From the NCBI GenBank assembly GCA_001247695.2, contig LGRX02024775.1, positions 1 to 43,832 of the forward strand: DNA of 43,832 bases. The letters run 5' to 3'. Shown piece by piece: positions 1 to 9,203 of the stretch. The translations under genes and the position numbers were made by a program. The number at the start of each line of letters is the position of its first letter. Positions within the stretch are counted from its first letter, which is position 1. The notes under the pieces were generated by a model. The model worked only from the letters and a program-made list of their open reading frames with translations. It made no database searches and was not told where the DNA came from. The stretch comes from Cymbomonas tetramitiformis (taxonomy: Eukaryota; Chlorophyta; Pyramimonadophyceae; Pyramimonadales; Pyramimonadaceae).

Positions 1-893
1 GCTTCTTCTGCATTTGCTTCTGCTTCTTCTGCTGCTGGCTCTGGCAGGGCTGCTGCTGGCGCCAACGCCCTCTTCAGGATGCGGTAGTTTTCCATACCAA
101 AGTCGACGGTCTCTACCGCCGGTTGCTTGGGGACTTGGAACTCTTTAATGACCTGCACCAGATGCTTTTGAGAATGCGGAAAATACTGCTCCACTCGCAC
201 CAATGTGAGCACCGCCTTCATCAGCAAGTTCTCTGAGTAGTTCCAGAGAACCAACCGGTCGTTGTCCTCGTCCGATTTCTCGAGTCCAGCGGGCTGCTGG
301 ACCCCGTCCTCGTCCAGCTTGTACATCACCTCAAAACCGTTCTTAGTTGCGAAGGTTGTGTACTTCTTCTCTGGGTCCTCTGCGGCGGGCTGTGCGCAGT
401 GGATCTCAATTTCGTCCTCTTGGTCGTCCTCCTCCTCGTCCTCGTCCTCGTCCTCCTCCTCCCCTTCGCCCTCCTCCTTCGCCTCCTCCTTCTTCTCCGC
501 CGCGTCCTCCTTTTTCCCTCCACCGGAGAAAATATCATACAATCCTGGTTTTGTGCCTCGTTTCTCCGCCTCCTCCCGCTTATGCACGAACTGGGTTTGC
601 GTCACCGATTTCAAAAATTGCCACGACGCCAGGTTGCGGTAACACGCCGCGTCGTCCGGCGTGTAGTGTTCAAAACAGTTCTCAATGATATCGTAAGTGA
701 GCAACACCTCCGACCCCGTCCCCGACAGTTGACTTTTGTTCCCCGAAATGGGGAAAATCGTTTCCAGCTGCTGGTCCGTCAACAAGCGTTTAAGGATCTT
801 GGCGCAGTTTCGGACCTCTCGTGTGCCGCTGTTGTCAAGGTCTTCCACCGATTGCGCTTTGAAGCCTTCACCAAAGAGTTTTTCGTCAGACAT
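1..893 (-). CDS. Acidic hypothetical protein, 3' end off the window
   Basis: An open frame runs from an ATG at 893 to the window edge without a stop, giving at least 297 residues. The protein begins MSDEKLFGEGF. It has a helical N-terminal half of about 120 residues, a Lys/Glu/Asp-rich stretch at about residues 125-165 that is nearly all acidic, and a second mixed-charge half with EKKYTTF and LVRVEQYFPHSQ. The visible end is Ala/Glu-rich. No catalytic motif or known domain was recognised. It is divergent from the transposase-like gene that starts at 1253, so the two may share the 0.36-kb upstream region or be parts of one mobile element. The opposite strand also looks open here, but its Ser- and Pro-rich reading is the shadow of the Glu-rich codons. 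Confidence 0.6.
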   Translation of the reverse strand, partial: MSDEKLFGEGFKAQSVEDLDNSGTREVRNCAKILKRLLTDQQLETIFPISGNKSQLSGTGSEVLLTYDIIENCFEHYTPDDAACYRNLASWQFLKSVTQTQFVHKREEAEKRGTKPGLYDIFSGGGKKEDAAEKKEEAKEEGEGEEEDEDEDEEEDDQEDEIEIHCAQPAAEDPEKKYTTFATKNGFEVMYKLDEDGVQQPAGLEKSDEDNDRLVLWNYSENLLMKAVLTLVRVEQYFPHSQKHLVQVIKEFQVPKQPAVETVDFGMENYRILKRALAPAAALPEPAAEEAEANAEE

Positions 894-1071
894 GATTACG
901 TAGTATGGTAAGTGAGAAGAAAGAAGATAAAAAGTTGGGTCCACAGAAAAGTATACTTGCGATAGTGAAAATCAATTCTTGAAGATAGCATATCGCGAGT
1001 ACCGCACTAGTACCACACTATTAACGCACTACTCACGCCACTAGTCCGCACGAGTCGCGCGACTAGTGCGA

Positions 1072-1111
1072 AGTCAGATCGCACTAGTGATGTGACTAGT
1101 GCGATCTGACT
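1072..1111. repeat. Perfect 17-bp hairpin upstream of transposase-like gene
   Basis: Two perfectly complementary 17-nt arms (AGTCAGATCGCACTAGT and its reverse complement) flank a 6-nt loop. The preceding 110 bases contain several more ACTAGT words. A 12-bp part of the left arm (1076-1087, AGATCGCACTAG) is repeated inverted at 3479-3490, just after the transposase-like gene. It may be a transposon end or a transposase-binding site. Confidence 0.6.
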
Positions 1112-1252
1112 ACATGTGACGATTGAAAGGCAATCAAAAGCTCGAAACGCTCGCTCGAAAGCCTGGAACGTCGCGCCGGTCAATAGTTTTGAAACTTTGA
1201 AGCTTAAACATTTGAGAAAGCGCCAAGTCGCTAAAGCGGGAAGGAAGGAAAT

Positions 1253-2182
1253 ATGTTATGCTCGTCGTGCTCTGAAGGCGAATCTGAGCTTAGCGCTTCG
1301 TCTAATTCTTCTGGTTCAGAAGATTATTACTATGAAACGGTGGAAGACTTTCTAGGCAAGACGAAAACCATCAACCCAAGAAAGGCGAAGAGTTCCGAAC
1401 CGGAAGCAGAATCCAAAACGTCGGGATATGGGCCCAACAATACTGCGGAAAGCTTGACAAAGATCGGGGATCTGATGGACCCCGCCAGCGAATGCAAGTG
1501 TGGGAGGCGCTGTCTGTCCCAATTCGAGTATCGTCCCGTGCAGGCGTACTTACGTGAGAAGTCTACGCTGAACGGTCGCCAGTTCAAGGAGAACATCATC
1601 GCGGAGCTTACTCGTGCGCGTAGGTTCAAGCCCGGATCGCAGAAGCTTGAAATAGAGATGTTCGACTCGCTGACGTTCCTGGGCAAGAAAGTCTGCAAGG
1701 ATGCGTTTCGACGACTGCACTTTATTCCCGAAAGCACATGGTTCAAGTGGCACGCGCACGTGTGTGGGGGCGGCATGCTGGAGAGCACAAACAGGAGGAA
1801 TGTGACGGTGTACAACGACCCGACGAACCTGAACTGGACTTATTTCTTGGAGTACGCTGCTCACGAGATTTTGCCGTTGGCGGAGCCACAACCTCAAAAC
1901 GGCAAACTCCAAATGAGTTTGATCCGACCAGCCGATTGTTATGCCGCATACAAGCTTATGCGTCGCGGCGTTTATCAGGTTCAAGTCACGCAGTTTCGCA
2001 AGTATCTGCGCGAGTACCTCCGCGCGAAGCATATTACCATGCGCAAGCGGAAGGATTGTGCAGGTAAGTGCACGACATGCGAAATCTTGACGAAGCAGCG
2101 CCGTGCTGTAAAGGACATGGAGGACCTGGAGGACTGGAAGACGCTTAACGACGCGCACCGGAGTGATTATCGAATTGAGTGA
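1253..2182 (+). CDS. DUF7869-type transposase-like protein, N-terminal part
   Basis: This 309-residue frame has the layout known from large eukaryotic DUF7869 proteins, a transposase-like family common in algae and oomycetes. After a Ser/Glu-rich leader comes a Cys cluster (CKCGRRCL, about residues 84-91). Next is a block with FLGKKVCKDAFRRL and FKWHAHV, then FRKYLREYL followed by CAGKCTTCEIL, which resembles the family's pre-catalytic Cys motif. The frame stops at 2182, but the protein continues in other frames downstream. Skipping a 33-nt GT...AG stretch beginning at 2179 restores the frame for another 40 or so residues (SNPFGISDSYCFDG). This may be a decayed copy or a tiny intron. The family assignment rests on remembered motif layout, not on a search. 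Confidence 0.6.
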   Translation: MLCSSCSEGESELSASSNSSGSEDYYYETVEDFLGKTKTINPRKAKSSEPEAESKTSGYGPNNTAESLTKIGDLMDPASECKCGRRCLSQFEYRPVQAYLREKSTLNGRQFKENIIAELTRARRFKPGSQKLEIEMFDSLTFLGKKVCKDAFRRLHFIPESTWFKWHAHVCGGGMLESTNRRNVTVYNDPTNLNWTYFLEYAAHEILPLAEPQPQNGKLQMSLIRPADCYAAYKLMRRGVYQVQVTQFRKYLREYLRAKHITMRKRKDCAGKCTTCEILTKQRRAVKDMEDLEDWKTLNDAHRSDYRIE

Positions 2183-3461
2183 GCTCAGTACAATAACACC
2201 CGTGCTGATAGTTCCAACCCGTTCGGCATCAGTGACTCGTATTGTTTCGACGGGGCGGCAAACAACAACACCATTTGTCCGCACTTCCCCCGTGAAGGTC
2301 AAGGCGATGAGCGACAAAGCTGGAAGTTTCTTCCACCTTCATCTGCAAACAGTCGTGATGCACGGCGTCGAGTTGTGCATGTGTTTACTTATGCTATGGG
2401 TTCCTGGCAAAGACGTGAACATGTGCCTCACGACGCTCAATATTCTGCTACGGTATGTGGTGGAGAACACGAAGCGGCACTTTCGGCAAACATGCCACGT
2501 GCAAATGGACGGAGGGTCGGAAAACTGGAACCGGCATGTTTTCGCCTTCTTCTGCATCCTGGTTCACCACGGGCTGTACAAAGAGATCTACCTACACCGT
2601 CTGCCCGTAGGCCACTCCCACAACGACGTCGATGGCTTCTTCGGGTTGCTGAAGATGCAGTTGTGGGGTAAGGCCGCGGATAAACTTGGCCACTGGTTTA
2701 TATCTTTGCAACAATGGATAGCCTTTCTCTTTGCCTGGACGATAACAACCATCAACAAGTACACCTACATCATCGGCTGCAACTTGGACTTCAAATCGTG
2801 GATCGACCCGCACTTGAACGAAGAGTTTGGCGGCCACGCTGGACGAGACCGCAAGGTGCATACTTGGTGCATGTACGTCGCTCCGGACGAGCACGTCCGA
2901 GCGAAGTACAAGTTTGGTGACAGGTTCAAGGAATGGCTACCAAGTGGCGTGGACGAGGACCCGAACCTTGGGCTGATTATTTGTACCAGTTACCCCGACG
3001 TCGACTCCGCCCCGGGCTATATGGACAACCCGGAATGGAAGCGCAAGGGGAAGGGAAACAAGGTATTGGACATGGAGCAAACAACGCGGAGCTGTCTATT
3101 GGGACTCCGAGCCGCAACGCCAGATCTGGTGAGCCACCAACGACACGAGGAATTGAAAGCAACCTTCCCCTTGCCTTTGAAGGTGGAGGCCGTGCGAGAG
3201 CGACATCCCGAGCAATTACCTCCGAAGTGGGACCTTTCACTGCTGCTGACACGTGCGCATACCCGCGCATCTACAGTCAAATGCGATGGGCTCTTGAAGA
3301 CGCGGTATGCTAAGGCGGAGCAGTTCAATGTATGTTTCGACGGCGTGACGCATAAGAAACAAGCGGTGGAGAAAGAAGTCCTGAAAAATATTGACATCAA
3401 CGAGGTTGTGGCTTTTATGCGCGAGGCCAAGTATTGTACTGAGCTGATTTCCAGAAGGTAA
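2163..3461 (+). CDS. DUF7869-type transposase-like protein, catalytic part
   Basis: The real protein in this frame starts near 2325 (FFHLHLQTVVMHG). The first 50 residues of the open frame look like out-of-frame translation. VQMDGGSENWN carries one conserved Asp, and LPVGHSHNDVDGFF matches the family signature VGHTHEDID. These two Asp positions resemble a DDE/RNase H-fold nuclease core. The C-terminal 200 residues are variable. The same polypeptide is split with the frame starting at 1253 by one break near 2179 and another near 2330. The apparent stop at 3459 overlaps an AAG/GTAAGA sequence that could be a splice donor. It is probably an inactivated transposase-like gene, flanked by the 12-bp inverted repeat at 1076-1087 and 3479-3490. 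Confidence 0.65.
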   Translation: MIIELSELSTITPVLIVPTRSASVTRIVSTGRQTTTPFVRTSPVKVKAMSDKAGSFFHLHLQTVVMHGVELCMCLLMLWVPGKDVNMCLTTLNILLRYVVENTKRHFRQTCHVQMDGGSENWNRHVFAFFCILVHHGLYKEIYLHRLPVGHSHNDVDGFFGLLKMQLWGKAADKLGHWFISLQQWIAFLFAWTITTINKYTYIIGCNLDFKSWIDPHLNEEFGGHAGRDRKVHTWCMYVAPDEHVRAKYKFGDRFKEWLPSGVDEDPNLGLIICTSYPDVDSAPGYMDNPEWKRKGKGNKVLDMEQTTRSCLLGLRAATPDLVSHQRHEELKATFPLPLKVEAVRERHPEQLPPKWDLSLLLTRAHTRASTVKCDGLLKTRYAKAEQFNVCFDGVTHKKQAVEKEVLKNIDINEVVAFMREAKYCTELISRR

Positions 3462-3568
3462 GACGACCGTTTACCAGCCTAGTGCGATCTTATTTATACC
3501 TTATTTATATTTTATTTTGTCATTGTTGTCGTTCAAGTGTCTAAGCAAAGTCAGGTAGGTTTCTTTTT

Positions 3569-3982
3569 CTAGCTCCAGATCTTCCTACAACAAGGGCATT
3601 TTGCAATATCCGTGCAACTTGCCAAGTAGGCCTGGAAACAAGGGTGATGGTACAGCACGTTTTTGCAGTCACATCCTAACCCTGAAACCCACGTTTCCGC
3701 AGGGAAAACTATTTCTAAGCAGACGACGCACTTGTTTCCTTCCTCTCTTTCCGATTTGGTGGTGGTGGCGGCTTGCTCCTGTGTTGCGGGAGTCCTTTGA
3801 TTCCCGGTAGAAGAAGTCGTCGCTTCGTCTTCAGGTGTCGCTTTTGTGGAGCTTTGCAACCAAGGAAAGACCTCCCGCAAGATTGTAACCTCGTCGTCCG
3901 AGTCCGTTGTTCCTGGTGTGTTCGGAACGACGGTAGAAGAGGTCGTTCCTTGTTCTTGATTTTCGCTAAAAAAAACCCTCAC
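3569..3982 (-). CDS. Small RING-finger protein, putative E3 ubiquitin ligase
   Basis: This is a 137-residue protein with a disordered Thr/Ser/Glu-rich N-terminal half and a C-terminal RING-like zinc domain. The metal ligands visible are C85 and C88 (CVVC), C104 and C106, H112/H113 and C115 (YHHPC), and C129 with C132 (CPCC). This fits the C-x2-C ... C ... H-x2-C ... C-x2-C pattern of RING domains, which usually recruit E2 enzymes for ubiquitin transfer. No transmembrane segment is seen. It ends in TAG. The gene lies antisense between two plus-strand frames. Part of the segment before its start (about 3990-4045) resembles 3866-3920, suggesting a small local duplication. Confidence 0.65.
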   Translation of the reverse strand: MRVFFSENQEQGTTSSTVVPNTPGTTDSDDEVTILREVFPWLQSSTKATPEDEATTSSTGNQRTPATQEQAATTTKSEREEGNKCVVCLEIVFPAETWVSGLGCDCKNVLYHHPCFQAYLASCTDIAKCPCCRKIWS

Positions 3983-4025
3983 TCGTCCAGGGAAAAACTT
4001 CCCTTAAGATTCTAGTCTCGTCGTC

Positions 4026-5043
4026 GTGAGAGTCCGTCATTGCGGTGTAAGAGTATGCGAAGATAATACGAAGTGTATAGAGAAGTTTCAAACTAGGGTT
4101 CGCTTACGCAGGTACGAGGATAAACACTCACACCGAGTGTTATCTGAGCGGAATGCTGAACTGCGGGGTCTTACGACCAAGACCAAGAAGTTGGAACGCC
4201 TGATCCAGCTTTTGAAGGCAGAAGATGCTGGTGAAGAAGCTCCCGCAGTTCGTGCAGAGGCAGAAGAAGCTGCTGAAGAAGCTCCCGCAGTTCGTGCAGA
4301 GGCAGGGGTGCGTGAAGCAAATGGAAAGAGGAGTCGGAGAGGAGATCCACCTGCTGCTCGCAAGAGGTTTTCAGGCGCACAAAGGCAAAACAGGGCGCGC
4401 AGAACTTCACCCGCCTCCGAAGGCGACAGCGATGATACCGATATGGAGATGGATCTTGCCACTCGCAGTCGGAGTCGGCAGGTTGCAGCGCGCAAGAAGA
4501 AGCCTGGAAAGCAGCCAAAACAGCAGAAACAGCCCAGCAGCAGTGAGGGCACGGATGATGGCGACGATGAGCACTCCTCCGGTGTATGTTGACGAGAGTC
4601 TATATGACCGTGGGATGCGTTTGGCATCGCAGAAGGAACACTTGGCAGCCGACTACCGGTTCGAGGACATGACTGTGGGCAGCTATGCCGTGACCGTTGC
4701 AGGCGACAAGTGTTGGTTCAACGTTATGCTCCCGGGCGGCGGTAAGTCACTCCCACTCCATTTCGTGGAGGTGGTGGGGCAGCATGCCTCACGGAAGGAG
4801 ATAACCTGGCAGTTCGGGTTGCCAGCACAGTCACGGAGAACGTTCGAGACGGTAGAACAACTCTGTGAGGCTGGAGCTTTCGTACGGGGTGCCCGCACCC
4901 TTCGCATGAAGTCTACATTTGACGTGAATGAGGTGTTGACATGCTGGGATGAGACCGCAAAATCTGGTGTTCAAGGCGGAATTCCAGGTTGTGAGGAGAA
5001 AGCTGAGCTTTTAAAAGCACTGCTGGAGAACTCTGAAGAGTAA
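4026..5043 (+). pseudogene. Frame-broken hypothetical protein with coiled acidic N-terminus
   Basis: Two overlapping frames appear to be one protein. The first (to 4592) has a Lys/Glu coiled segment with a tandem duplication (EEAPAVRAEA repeated), then basic and Ser-rich disordered sequence ending GTDDGDDEHSSGV. The second frame takes over near 4575 (PVYVDESLYDRGMRLAS) and continues to 5043 with a globular region containing FEDMTVGSYAVTVAG and CWFNVMLPGGG. A single-base change near 4580-4590 would join them. No intron with matching phase was found. The function is unknown. It could be the last part of the same mobile unit as the transposase-like gene, or an independent host gene carrying an indel or sequencing error. 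Confidence 0.4.
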
Positions 5044-5046
5044 ATA

Positions 5047-5640
5047 AGTGCAGTCAAGAGTACGTATGTGCATGCATGTACACATGTGGTTGTGCTTACA
5101 CCCTAAATTGGTGTTACCACTTAGGGTTTCCCCCGCTCGAGGGCCATTTGCTCCAGAAATCTGCACGGAGATGCAAGTGCTTGATATTTTATTTGCTCAA
5201 ATATGTTTTATGGCAAACTACATTATAACATAGCACGTGACGGGTCCATTAGCAAGAACCTTTACATATGTTACCCGCCCTTTGTGAATACGCGTGTGAT
5301 AAAGCATAGGGTTTGAGGGGGGTTTTGGCAAAATTGTGCTGAAATCGATGAAAATATCAAACATACGATAAATAGGTACATATTTTTTCCTTTTTACTTC
5401 CATTTTATAACCTTTAATCTCGATCTAATACCATATGTGGATTTTTGGAACACTCCTCAATATGCCTAAGAGTCACGCGTAAGAATTCAGAAAACCCCGC
5501 CTCGTACGATGAGAAAAACTTCCAAAATTATAACCACCCTATTTTTTGGGCATGATATGTTTAAAATAATGTAAAAAACATCAAAACAGTGACCTTCAAA
5601 AAATCTTCCAATTTAGAGCGCATCTTCCAATTAAGAGCGA
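5047..5640. other. AT-rich intergenic stretch, no gene seen
   Basis: Base composition drops sharply compared with both sides, and no frame resembles a protein. The right border at about 5640 coincides with the loss of the methyltransferase reading frame, so it is probably the truncation point of the large retroelement. No terminal repeat or target duplication was recognised at the junction. Confidence 0.5.
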
Positions 5641-5646
5641 TCGTCG

Positions 5647-6439
5647 TTATACTGGCTGGCCCACCACACTATTGATGATGGGGAACACTTCCTTCCTGAT
5701 CTTCGAGTTCTCCCGGTGCGACAACGGGGAGACGTTCTCTAGCACATATGCTGGCGGTCGCTGAGGCTGCAGCTGCTGCAGCGTCGAAAGGATTCGCACT
5801 GCCTGATAGAACAGCCTGCTTGCCCTCCAAACCAGCTAGCTTGCCGGCTGGTGACAGGTCCTGACATGGATATCCACACACCATGACCCATTGTTCTCCG
5901 CTCAATGCCCCTGCATGCACGAGGTCAATGAGACTGGTGTCCTCGATGTTGCTGGGAAGCTGCTCCAGGTGAACCGCATCAGCGTGAAACAAGTCAGGAT
6001 GGCGGCGACTGAGCGCCATGCACCTTGCCCTGGCTACCGCCTGGCTGGACTGCGAGATGTCCTGGTAGAGGTACTTGTTGACCTTGACGCCACAGCGCAA
6101 GAGCATCTCCAGCCCAGCACACAAGCCCCCACAGGGCTCATAGCAGACCACGCCTTCTTCTCTGGCCTCTCGAAAGAAGCTCTTGTCAATCACTCTCGTG
6201 TCGATCTTCTTTGGCACCTTGAGCTTGCCACCCTCCATGGTCTCGTCGCCGTAGATCGCTGGGGAGCCTCCAGAATGCATGCCCCTGACCGGCTGGACCT
6301 GGCTGAGGGCATCCCAGGCGACTCGTGTCAGCCTGCCAGAGCACCTAGCCACCTCTGGGTGGTCAGTGTCAAACACGACCCCCCCTGTTGCACTCCAACT
6401 CCTCTTGGTAGTGTACATCAAACAGTCGATGGATTGCAC
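5647..6439 (-). CDS. C5-cytosine DNA methyltransferase domain of retroelement, truncated
   Basis: The domain contains the SAM-binding region (VVCYEPCGGLCAGLEMLL, about 6140-6095), the catalytic motif IV with its Cys (CGYPCQDLSPAG, PCQ at 5861-5869), and motif VI (YVLENVSPLSH, ENV at 5731-5739). Motif VI lies in a different frame from motif IV. The shift is near 5811-5822, and without it the sequence reads on as LFYQAVRIL...ENV. The reading frame ends at 5647, before the target-recognition region and motifs VIII-X. The domain therefore cannot be active here. The motif style resembles DNMT3/DRM-type enzymes more than bacterial ones. The reaction would be transfer of a methyl group from SAM to cytosine C5 in DNA. 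Cytosine methyltransferases captured by retrotransposons are known in some algae and dinoflagellates. Confidence 0.8.
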
Positions 6440-9203
6440 TGGTCCCCAGCTGCTCCATGGCCAGCTTCCCGCAGTAGTTGGCCACCTGAGCCTCGGGGCT
6501 CACTTCTGATCCAAGCGGTGGCTCCTTGGTCACTTCTAAGCAGATTGTATCTGCGAAGCAGCGCGTCAGCATCTCGGCGTGCCCCGCTTCCCGTGCACGG
6601 TCCCCTTCTCGGTCCAAGCGAGCACCAGTTTCGTCTGCTGTGCTGGGCAACGGGTACCTGGACGGCACATCCGCGTTCTCGTTCTTCGGACCCGGTCGAT
6701 ACTGGACCGTGAACTCAAACTCTTGCAGACTGATGGCCCAGCGCAGGTGTTGGCCCTGCAAGTCCCCCTTTTCCATGAGGGTCGTGAGTGGCGAATGGTC
6801 GGTGATCAGCGTGAAGTGGATCCCGTGGAGGTACTGGCACAGGGTGCGGATTGCCCACACCACTGCCAGCATCTCACCCTGGAAGCTCGCATACTGCCTC
6901 TCAGTCTTTGACAACGAGCGACTGATCACCACGCAGATGTGCTCTACGCCATTCTCGTCCTTCTGGCCCAGCACTGCACCAATGCCATGGTTGCTCCAGT
7001 CCGTGTAGAGGAAGATGGGCTTGCTATAATCGATGGGCTTCAAACACCTCCCCGAACATAGAGCGTCTTTCAATGCCTGTAACGCCTGGTCCTGCTCCTT
7101 CCCCCAAGCTTCTTTGACGTCCAACACATCCTTCCTGAGCAGGTCGTTCAGTGGTCGAGCCATCTCTGAGTAATTGGGTCCCATGGGTTCCCCCACCAAG
7201 CCCTTGTAGTAGTTCATGAGCCCGAGGATGGAGCGCACCCCAGTCTTGTCCTCGGGCTTGGGCAACTCTTGGATGGCCTTACACTTGATGTCCTGCGCAC
7301 CAATGGTGTTGTGGCCAATGCGGTAGCCCAAGAAGTCCACGGTGGCTGACCCGAAGGTCGACTTGCCCGAATGCAGGCGGATCCCTGCATCCCCCAAGGT
7401 GCGAAGCACGGCTTCTACATCCTTGATGTGCTGCTCAGCGGTGTCTGAGTATATGCACACGTCGTCAACGTACGCCACCGTGCAATGTTGCAGGTGACGC
7501 AGCTCGTAGTCCATAATCCTGATGAATGCGGCGGTCGCTCCAGCTGCTCCAAATGGCATGGAAGTGTAACGATAGAGCTGATTGCCCCACCAGAACGCCG
7601 TCTTGTCCCTGTCCTCTTCGGTGGTCATGGGAATCTGGTGAAAGGCCTTGGTCGCGTCCAGAGTTGTCTTGAACTTGGCCTTGGCCACGCGCTGATAGAG
7701 CTCCTCTGGTCTGTGTGGCAGCGTGTTGTCCTTCAGCGACAACCGGTTCGTGTTCCGGAGGTCGACGCAGAAGCGTGTAGAATTCCACTGTCCAGTCTCA
7801 TGGTCCTTCTTCCCTGCAACCACCACGTTGCTGGCGTGTCGACAGTGCTGTGAAGCTGGCTCGATGAAGCCGTACTCCAATAGCTCCTTGCAGTGCAGGT
7901 CGATGATCTCCTGCTCTCCCGGGTTGTACTTCCTCGGTCGCTGGTAAGCCACCTTGGTCTCGTCCTTGAACGGGATGGCGAAAGTTGCATGCGCTGCCCC
8001 TCCATGGTAGCCCTTGATGTCCTGCGGTCTGTTGGCGAAGCAATAGCTGCACCTTCTCACCACGTTGCGCATTTCTTCCCAGTTCTCCTCGGTGAACTCA
8101 GGGTGTCCTCCGAAGGTGGCATTGAGCTCCGTGTCCAGCCACGCAGCCTCGTCCTTAGTGACTCTCGTGGTCCCCCCTGGCTGTCGTGTGTCCAGCACTG
8201 TGTGTGGGAGTACCTCGTCTCGCTCCGCCACCATGGCCTCCCACCCAGTGTCCCACTGACGTGAGGATTGCTGGTCGTCCCAGGTGGTCCTGGAGGAACC
8301 TCGCAGCCGGTCAGGCGCAACCGGACCCATGGCAGGCAGATCCCGCAACCCTCCCTGAGCCACGGCGGCCACCCAGGCGGCAGCAGCGAGCAGCAACAAA
8401 AGTTTAAAAATTCTGCCGGCTCCCAAAGGTTTAGCTGGAGAGTGCAGGGTCAGTATGCAAGTCAGCATCCTCCACCCCCCGTGCATACGGCCCAAGCCTC
8501 CCGCCGCACTGACGAAGACCACAAGTGCCAAGACCAACACTACGTAGGCGAGCTGGGCCACCCGATATAAAGCGACCGTGCGTTGCAGGCGCTGAAGTCG
8601 GGCTGCAAAGCGTGGCTTCAGCATGCGACGCGGGATGGCCGCCAGTGTAGCTGGACCCGCCGCAGAGACCTGCTGCGCTAATGCAAGCGCGCGACCACTT
8701 GAGTTTGAAGCGCGGCGAGCCCACGCCCGCCGCACGTCATGCGGGCGCCCAGCAGCCCATGCCTGCCAACGTGGATGGCCATCACCAAGACGTGCCCCAG
8801 TGGAACGACTGCCACCCCGAAGTGCATGGCGAGCACGACGAGCCCAAGCCGGTGCAATGGTACGTACCACAGCCCGCGCCGGGCATGGTGAAACCCAGCA
8901 ACCTGCCAGACCACAATGCTCAGCAGAAGCAAGTGCCTTGCCAATTCCAATAGTACGTGAAGATGTAGACGGTGATGTGTCCACCGTTGATGTGGCGCTG
9001 TATGTACGGCCCACAATGTGCGCGTCATGGCTCTGCGAGCCAGGCTGGAATGACACACCCATAGCGCTGCCATTTCCCCAAGGCACCTCATGACCTCCAT
9101 GGCCGCCCATATCACTACCACTGCCAAGCGAGGCAGCTGCGGCCATTGCAAGCGCACGAGTGCCCCCGTGAGGAGGAAGCACGTCTGCATGTGCCTTGCC
9201 CAC
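6369..9203 (-). CDS. Retroelement polyprotein segment: reverse transcriptase and RNase H
   Basis: In this 944-residue frame the RT spans about residues 420-610, with FCVDLRNTNRLSL, TTLDATKAFHQIPM, MPFGAAGATAAF and the catalytic YVDD at 7461-7472. The connection region follows (VDFLGYRIG). RNase H spans about residues 725-840, with FLYTDWSNHGIGAVLG, EMLAVVWA and LITDHSPL supplying the acidic residues. This is the Ty3/gypsy order. The RT proper probably begins after about residue 400. The preceding part includes two hydrophobic segments (YVVLVLALVVFVSA and IFKLLLLLAAAAWVAAV, about residues 220 and 262), and the first 160 residues are Arg-rich and may be out of frame. The C-terminus ends at a run of seven G (6379-6385). 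One G fewer would fuse it to the methyltransferase. Confidence 0.9.
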   Translation of the reverse strand: MGKAHADVLPPHGGTRALAMAAAASLGSGSDMGGHGGHEVPWGNGSAMGVSFQPGSQSHDAHIVGRTYSATSTVDTSPSTSSRTIGIGKALASAEHCGLAGCWVSPCPARAVVRTIAPAWARRARHALRGGSRSTGARLGDGHPRWQAWAAGRPHDVRRAWARRASNSSGRALALAQQVSAAGPATLAAIPRRMLKPRFAARLQRLQRTVALYRVAQLAYVVLVLALVVFVSAAGGLGRMHGGWRMLTCILTLHSPAKPLGAGRIFKLLLLLAAAAWVAAVAQGGLRDLPAMGPVAPDRLRGSSRTTWDDQQSSRQWDTGWEAMVAERDEVLPHTVLDTRQPGGTTRVTKDEAAWLDTELNATFGGHPEFTEENWEEMRNVVRRCSYCFANRPQDIKGYHGGAAHATFAIPFKDETKVAYQRPRKYNPGEQEIIDLHCKELLEYGFIEPASQHCRHASNVVVAGKKDHETGQWNSTRFCVDLRNTNRLSLKDNTLPHRPEELYQRVAKAKFKTTLDATKAFHQIPMTTEEDRDKTAFWWGNQLYRYTSMPFGAAGATAAFIRIMDYELRHLQHCTVAYVDDVCIYSDTAEQHIKDVEAVLRTLGDAGIRLHSGKSTFGSATVDFLGYRIGHNTIGAQDIKCKAIQELPKPEDKTGVRSILGLMNYYKGLVGEPMGPNYSEMARPLNDLLRKDVLDVKEAWGKEQDQALQALKDALCSGRCLKPIDYSKPIFLYTDWSNHGIGAVLGQKDENGVEHICVVISRSLSKTERQYASFQGEMLAVVWAIRTLCQYLHGIHFTLITDHSPLTTLMEKGDLQGQHLRWAISLQEFEFTVQYRPGPKNENADVPSRYPLPSTADETGARLDREGDRAREAGHAEMLTRCFADTICLEVTKEPPLGSEVSPEAQVANYCGKLAMEQLGTSAIHRLFDVHYQEELECNRGGRV

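Noticed and set aside
262..911. Plus-strand Ser-, Pro- and Leu-rich ORFs
   Set aside because: They are antisense to the Glu/Asp-rich codons of the minus-strand gene, which is open from 893 to the window edge.
5891..6712. Plus-strand ORF over the methyltransferase
   Set aside because: It lacks any motif, whereas the minus strand shows conserved methyltransferase and RNase H motifs over the same DNA.
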